Assembly (NCBI GenBank): GCA_003996215.1
Contig: QJPP01001542.1
Coordinates: 1 to 64,000 of the forward strand
DNA length: 64,000 nt
DNA from: Jaltomata sinuosa
Taxonomy: Eukaryota; Streptophyta; Magnoliopsida; Solanales; Solanaceae
Direction: 5' to 3'
Below, in pieces: positions 59,640 through 64,000 of the stretch (position 1 is the first letter of the stretch; every line of letters starts with the position of its first letter). Under the pieces are notes generated by a model that saw nothing but the letters and a program-made list of their open reading frames with translations, searched no databases and had not been told where the DNA came from. Both the position numbers and the translations under genes were made by a program.

Positions 59640-60979
59640 CCAAATTCGCGTGCAAAGCATTGGGGTCCACATGTGAGGTCCGACTTAAATTTGGAAAGGC
59701 ATTTCATATTCATGGCTCGAATTCGAGAGCTCTGATTAAGGATAAAGAAAATATTTATCACTTAATCGCAACGAAAATATTTTAACTACGAAAACAAACT
59801 CCTTAAAAATGAGAAAAATGACTTTCGTGGAAGTAGGAAAAACAAGTTGCATAAGTAACTTCTGAGTTCATTGCCTCCTCCCCACCCACCCAACGTCCCC
59901 AACCTTCATTCCTTGACTATTCCACCCCTCCACCTCGGAACCTCCTCCCCCACCCCATCCCACCCTCATAATGTTTTGCTAATTTATGTATAAATATTTT
60001 TGAGATATTATTCTTTTACTTACTTATCAAACACTAAAAAATAAGTAAGAAACTCACATATTTCTGTCCGTCAAATTTTTTTCCCTCGTGCCAAACACAC
60101 CCACAGTTTTCCATTAATATCAACAATTGCAACTTGTAAGCGGGAATAATAAAATATTTTCTGAGTATAGGTAATAATTAATATTCATAAAATCTTAATA
60201 TATTCTTTTTTTAACCAAAAAAAAATAATCTTAATATAATTTATGTGGGAAGTGCAGACGAAAAAATCTTTTTAGGTGCATCCCACTAACGTGTTAATTC
60301 ATATATAATCAATTGTTAATTCATCATTAAATAGAATTAGCAAATCATTATTAATAATGTTAATTTAATAAATATATTTCTAATGAAAGTTTTCTTAAGG
60401 GTTGTGTCAAGTCAATGTTGGTCAAAGTATAAAATAAAAAAGAGGGAGTACTCATGTTCGAGCCTTCATAGTTGAGTCGCATTTAGTAACAAACGCTCAA
60501 CCCTCAATGTGGGACTTCCGATGTGAATCTGTATTACTCGGTCCCGTAACAAATTATACATACTGAACGTCACGTGAGAAACAAAACAAAAAGGCTTACC
60601 GGAGGTTCTATTTTTAATAACTATTTGGTATCTGAAACACACTATGCACGTGACGAGTAAAATATAAACTCGCGCAGTGTAGGGTCCATTAAAATGGAAG
60701 CGCTTTGTCGGTCCTTGTTTCAAGGATATCTTTCATTCTTATAGCTCGAGTAGGAGATCCTATTCATCCCATCACATGACGCCTTGGTACCAACTTGCCA
60801 ACTAGGTCACATGATTATCATGATTGTTTAATTAATTGGTTAATTACATATTCGAAACCTATATGCTTATTTTTATATATAGATCTAGAGTTTCTTATGC
60901 CCTTATATTCTCTAATTAACTTCTCTATCTAGTTCCTAAGTTTCAACAAAAAATTAGATCTCATTTGTAGAAAATTATA
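59640..60979. other. Intergenic region with SINE pieces, upstream of SABATH locus
   Basis: It contains a decayed tRNA-like SINE (minus) at about 59640-59785 with B-box-like TCGAATTCGAGCC, and a plus-strand SINE 3' part at about 60455-60605 ('ccctcaatgtgggacttcc', 'gagaaacaaaacaaaaa'). A C-rich pyrimidine tract is at 59876-59968. No gene is seen. Confidence 0.5.
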
Positions 60980-61264
60980 ATGGAAGTTGAGAAAGTTCTT
61001 CACATGAATGGAGGGGAAGATCAAGATAGCTATTCCAACAACTCCTTAGTTCAAGTTAAGTCTCTTTTCTCTCTCTCTAGTAAATATTTTTCTTAAATAT
61101 GATATTTCAGTATGTATTTTCCATATTGTCCAATTAGTAAAATGAGAGAATATAAACAAGTTTAAATTATCACAATACTTTTTTTCCCCCACAAGCCATA
61201 AATAATCTTGAGCCATGATGATAATTATCTAAACAAGAGGTTAACTAGAGGTTTTGTGTTGGAA

Positions 61265-61400
61265 TGATGGAAATGAAGTCTCTTTTATGGGAGCGCTTTA
61301 TCCTCCAATGAGGGACTTTCTAACGTGAATCTGAATTAATCCCGGCCCTCAAAGCGAGTAAGAAACACTGGGTGAAAAACCAACAAATGAAAAGAAACAA
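61265..61400 (+). mobile_element. SINE 3' fragment in SABATH intron 1
   Basis: 'gagcgctttatcctccaatgagggac', 'gtgaatctgaattaatcccggccc' and 'acactgggtgaaaaaccaac' is the 3' body of the same SINE type as 22317-22500. Confidence 0.65.
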
Positions 61401-62989
61401 GACCTAACATTCCAAGCCAAATCTAGGATGTAGAATCAGCGGGTTCAAAACAAGTGTAATCCCAATATTATGTATATGCATATTGTTTTTCTTTTCATAA
61501 TATACATATAATTCGAGTCGAAAGTAATGTGCTCCTAACTTTTTCCCTATTTATATGATCTGATCCAGAGTACGTGGGTCAAACTAACGAATTTTTGGTG
61601 TTCAAACATATAATTTTTAACATTTTGAAATAAAATTTACATATTTAAATTATGAATTTAAAATATTTAAACATATGGAGATGAAAGAATGTCCTTTGAC
61701 TTTGTAAACAGTAACTAGGACACATAAAGTGGAACAAAGAGAGAAGGCTTTTTTTTCTTTTTTCATATAATATACATAGTTCGAGTTGAAAATAATAGTT
61801 CTGTTGAACCTCAGAACCCGCCTTATATCCGTCTCTGCTGATATTTTTTATTTTTTTTTGGATTCTTGATATTTAGAAGTTGGTTATACTCAAAGTGAGA
61901 TCCATTCTTGAAGAAAGCATAGAAAACTTATGTCAAAATTCAGGGTTCCCACAATGCATAACACTAGCTCTTTAGGGCCAAATGCACTATTACTAATATC
62001 TGAAATGCTAGAAATTGTGGACAAATTGAGCAATGAATTGAATATTCAAAAGCCTATTAATGTTCAAGTCTTCTTGAATGATCTTGTTGACAATGATTTC
62101 AACAATGTTTTCAAACTTTTGCCTAGTTTTTATGAACAACTTGAGAAAAAGAGGGGACAAATTTCATGTTTTGTTGCAGCTATGCTGGTTCATTTCATGG
62201 AAGACTTTTCCCTCAACATTGTGTGCATTTGGTGCATTCTTCTTATAGTCTACATTGGCTATCTCAGGTTTGTTAATAATTTGTTAAGGAATATTTATAA
62301 ACTGACAGCGTAAAGATTTTTACATTAATATCGATGTGATCTTTACATAATTAGCTGATGATCGGATTCACTGTTTACTTTCTTAGTATGTATACATAGA
62401 TTATACACTAGTTATATATGGATTACACATATATACACATCCGTCAGCTATTTTTAGTTTAAACGGTTGGATTAGGGACTAGTTAAGTTTATTCTTTTAG
62501 TTTATATTTATATAGAGATTTACCTGTAATTACTTTGTTTTGTTAAGTGATTCTGATCGTGTAAACAATTTTTGCACTCTCTATACATAAACTTAGACTC
62601 ATATCTTCAAGAAGTTTAGCTTGTTCGCTAGCAACATAAATATTTTTTTACACTATCAAGTAATTTACAAAAGAATTATGTTGCCTAGGGGGCATTCTTT
62701 GTTTTAAATAAGTTCATTAGGTTACATGTCTTATTTACTATCTTATTGTATTAGGTTAATTACCTATCTTATTCTATTTTTTTTTAATGAACGATTCCCC
62801 GTCATTATTTTTTAGATGACCTGATAATGTAAAAAAATTATATACGTTATCTACGTATAAAAATTGAACTCATTTTCTAACTATTGTTTTTAGGTACCAA
62901 AATTGTTGTTGAGTGAATCTGGTATACCGTTGAATAAAGGCAACATTTATATAGCAAAAACAAGCCCTCCAAGTGTTCATGAAGCTTAT

Positions 62990-63067
62990 TTGAATCAATT
63001 TCAAAAGGATTTTACTAATTTTCTTTATTTGAATCAATTTCAAAAGGATTTTACTAATTTTCTTAGC
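62990..63067 (+). repeat. 39-nt in-frame tandem duplication in SABATH exon 3
   Basis: Two adjacent identical copies of a 13-codon segment (YLNQFQKDFTNFL) begin at about 62988 and 63027. No mismatch is visible, so the duplication is young or gene-converted. The frame is kept. Confidence 0.9.
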
Positions 63068-63247
63068 ATGAGATCTAAAGAGATTGTAGATTGTGGGAGT
63101 TTAGTTCTTACTTTCATATGTAAAAATGATGAAGATGATGGATGTGATTTTTGGGAGTTGCTTGGGATCACCATGAATGACATGGTCATTGAGGTATATA
63201 TACATCTCTTTTGTCATTCTTCTAAATTTCTCCTTAACTCTATTTAG

Positions 63248-63385
63248 ATGATAGAGCAGCCCGGTGTACAAAGCATTCCGCGTTCACACAGAGTCCGATA
63301 AAGGGTCGTACTCCAAGGGTGTGATCTAGACAGTCTATCCTAATACAAGCATTAGTGATTGTTTTCACGGCTCGAACTTTCGATG
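63248..63385 (-). mobile_element. tRNA-derived SINE fragment in SABATH intron 3
   Basis: 'agcagcccggtgtacaaagc', 'ttccgcgttcacacagagtcc', 'gtgatctagacagtctatcc' and 'cacggctcgaac' match, in reverse, the SINE at 14862-15065. The tRNA-like head is truncated. Confidence 0.75.
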
Positions 63386-64000
63386 GAAGTTCCCGTTGGA
63401 AGGCCGTCAGAAATATGAGATTTCCGATGGAAAGTCGATAAGTTATTTTTTTGAAGGATTTTTGTTGGAAATTCACGTTTTCTAGTAGCAGATCTAGTTC
63501 CTTTCAATTAGTATTATCTGTCTTTTAAGATTTTGCATGCTACTTAAAAAAATCAATTTAATAGCCTTATTCATAAAGAGTATTTGATAATGACATGAAA
63601 GCAAGGCCTAATGATTACACAAATAGGAGGAGAATATATAGTTAATATTAACATTAAAGAAAAAAAATTCAACAAAATGATATATTTTTAGATTCTTTTC
63701 TTTAAATAAATTATAGTTAAATGTGTTATAAATTGACTGATTATGACATCTATTTTCTTTATATTGACCTAGGGTTTGATTGAAGAAGCCAAGTTAGACA
63801 AATTCAACCTTCCACTATATGCACCATCAATAAAAGAAATAAAACAAATCATAGTAGATGAAGGCTCTTTCAAAGTATTGCAACTTGAGATATTTAAACT
63901 CAAGTGGGATTCAAACATGGCTAATCATGGTGAGAAAGAAGAAGCAATATTATTTGATGAAAAGAGTAGGGCTACATACGTATTTGGTGCGTACCTTGAC

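Larger units (their letters stand above)
60980..64000 (+). pseudogene. SABATH methyltransferase pseudogene, 3'-incomplete
   Basis: Exons: 60980-61054, 61877-62267, 62894-63193, and 63773 past the right edge. Exon 1 gives MEVEKVLHMNGG...YSNNS, the SABATH signature. Exon 2 gives ILEESIENL and, after a break, GPNALLLISEML. Exon 3 gives NKGNIYIAKTSPPSVHEAY and LVLTF. Exon 4 gives GLIEEAKLDKFNLPLYAPS. These enzymes use S-adenosylmethionine to methylate carboxyl groups of salicylate, jasmonate, benzoate or related acids. Two frameshifts disable it: a deletion near 61970 removes most of the SAM-binding DLGCSS motif and puts a TAG in frame, and one C is missing near 62184. Exon 3 also carries a 39-nt tandem duplication. 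Splice sites remain intact, so loss may be recent. The substrate is not predictable. Confidence 0.88.

Overview
This is nuclear DNA from a flowering plant, almost certainly a member of the Solanaceae and most like Solanum. The reasons are AT-rich intergenic DNA, GT-AG introns, proteins that read like dicot orthologues, and many Solanaceae-type repeats: tRNA-derived SINEs, the 3' tail of an RTE-clade LINE, Stowaway and hAT MITEs, and an Ogre/Tat-like LTR retrotransposon. No prokaryotic feature is present.

Layout. 1-8188 (- strand) is the 5' half of a large Ogre/Tat-like Gypsy element: a 4.38 kb LTR (3806-8188), a primer-binding site, an extra ORF1 (1822-3156) and gag running off the left edge. 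8189-10450 is repeat-rich spacer with a non-autonomous hAT element. 10878-17775 (+) is a seven-exon PRT1-like N-degron E3 ligase (two RING fingers plus ZZ). 17776-30000 is a gene desert with decayed RTE and L1 LINEs, MITEs and a four-copy ~290 bp tandem array. 30043-32864 (+) is a three-exon KRP/ICK-type CDK inhibitor. 32900-44870 is repeat-rich DNA holding a complete 1.2 kb TRIM-like LTR element (37596-38792), Stowaways, a nested hAT insertion and SINEs. 44879-46841 (-) is a FAMA-like bHLH gene. 48539-58257 (-) is the complete 13-exon gene for the 26S proteasome subunit RPN2 (1003 codons). 58526-59635 is another RTE LINE interrupted by a mitochondrial atp1-like fragment. 60980-64000 (+) is a SABATH methyltransferase pseudogene that continues past the right edge.

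How they relate. These are independent plant transcription units, not an operon. PRT1 would mark N-degron substrates for the proteasome and RPN2 is a scaffold of the proteasome lid/base. KRP and FAMA both act in cell-cycle exit and differentiation. The proximity is probably chance. Exon boundaries were built by hand from splice consensus, reading-frame continuity and recalled family sequence patterns. No alignment or transcript evidence was available.

I found no convincing new multi-gene system. The items most worth a second look are a 96-nt KRP intron whose retention keeps the frame open, the palindromic 13-mer array in the Ogre-like LTR, the MITE-derived tandem array upstream of KRP, the intact TRIM, the mitochondrial filler in a LINE, and the broken SABATH gene with a 39-nt in-frame duplication.
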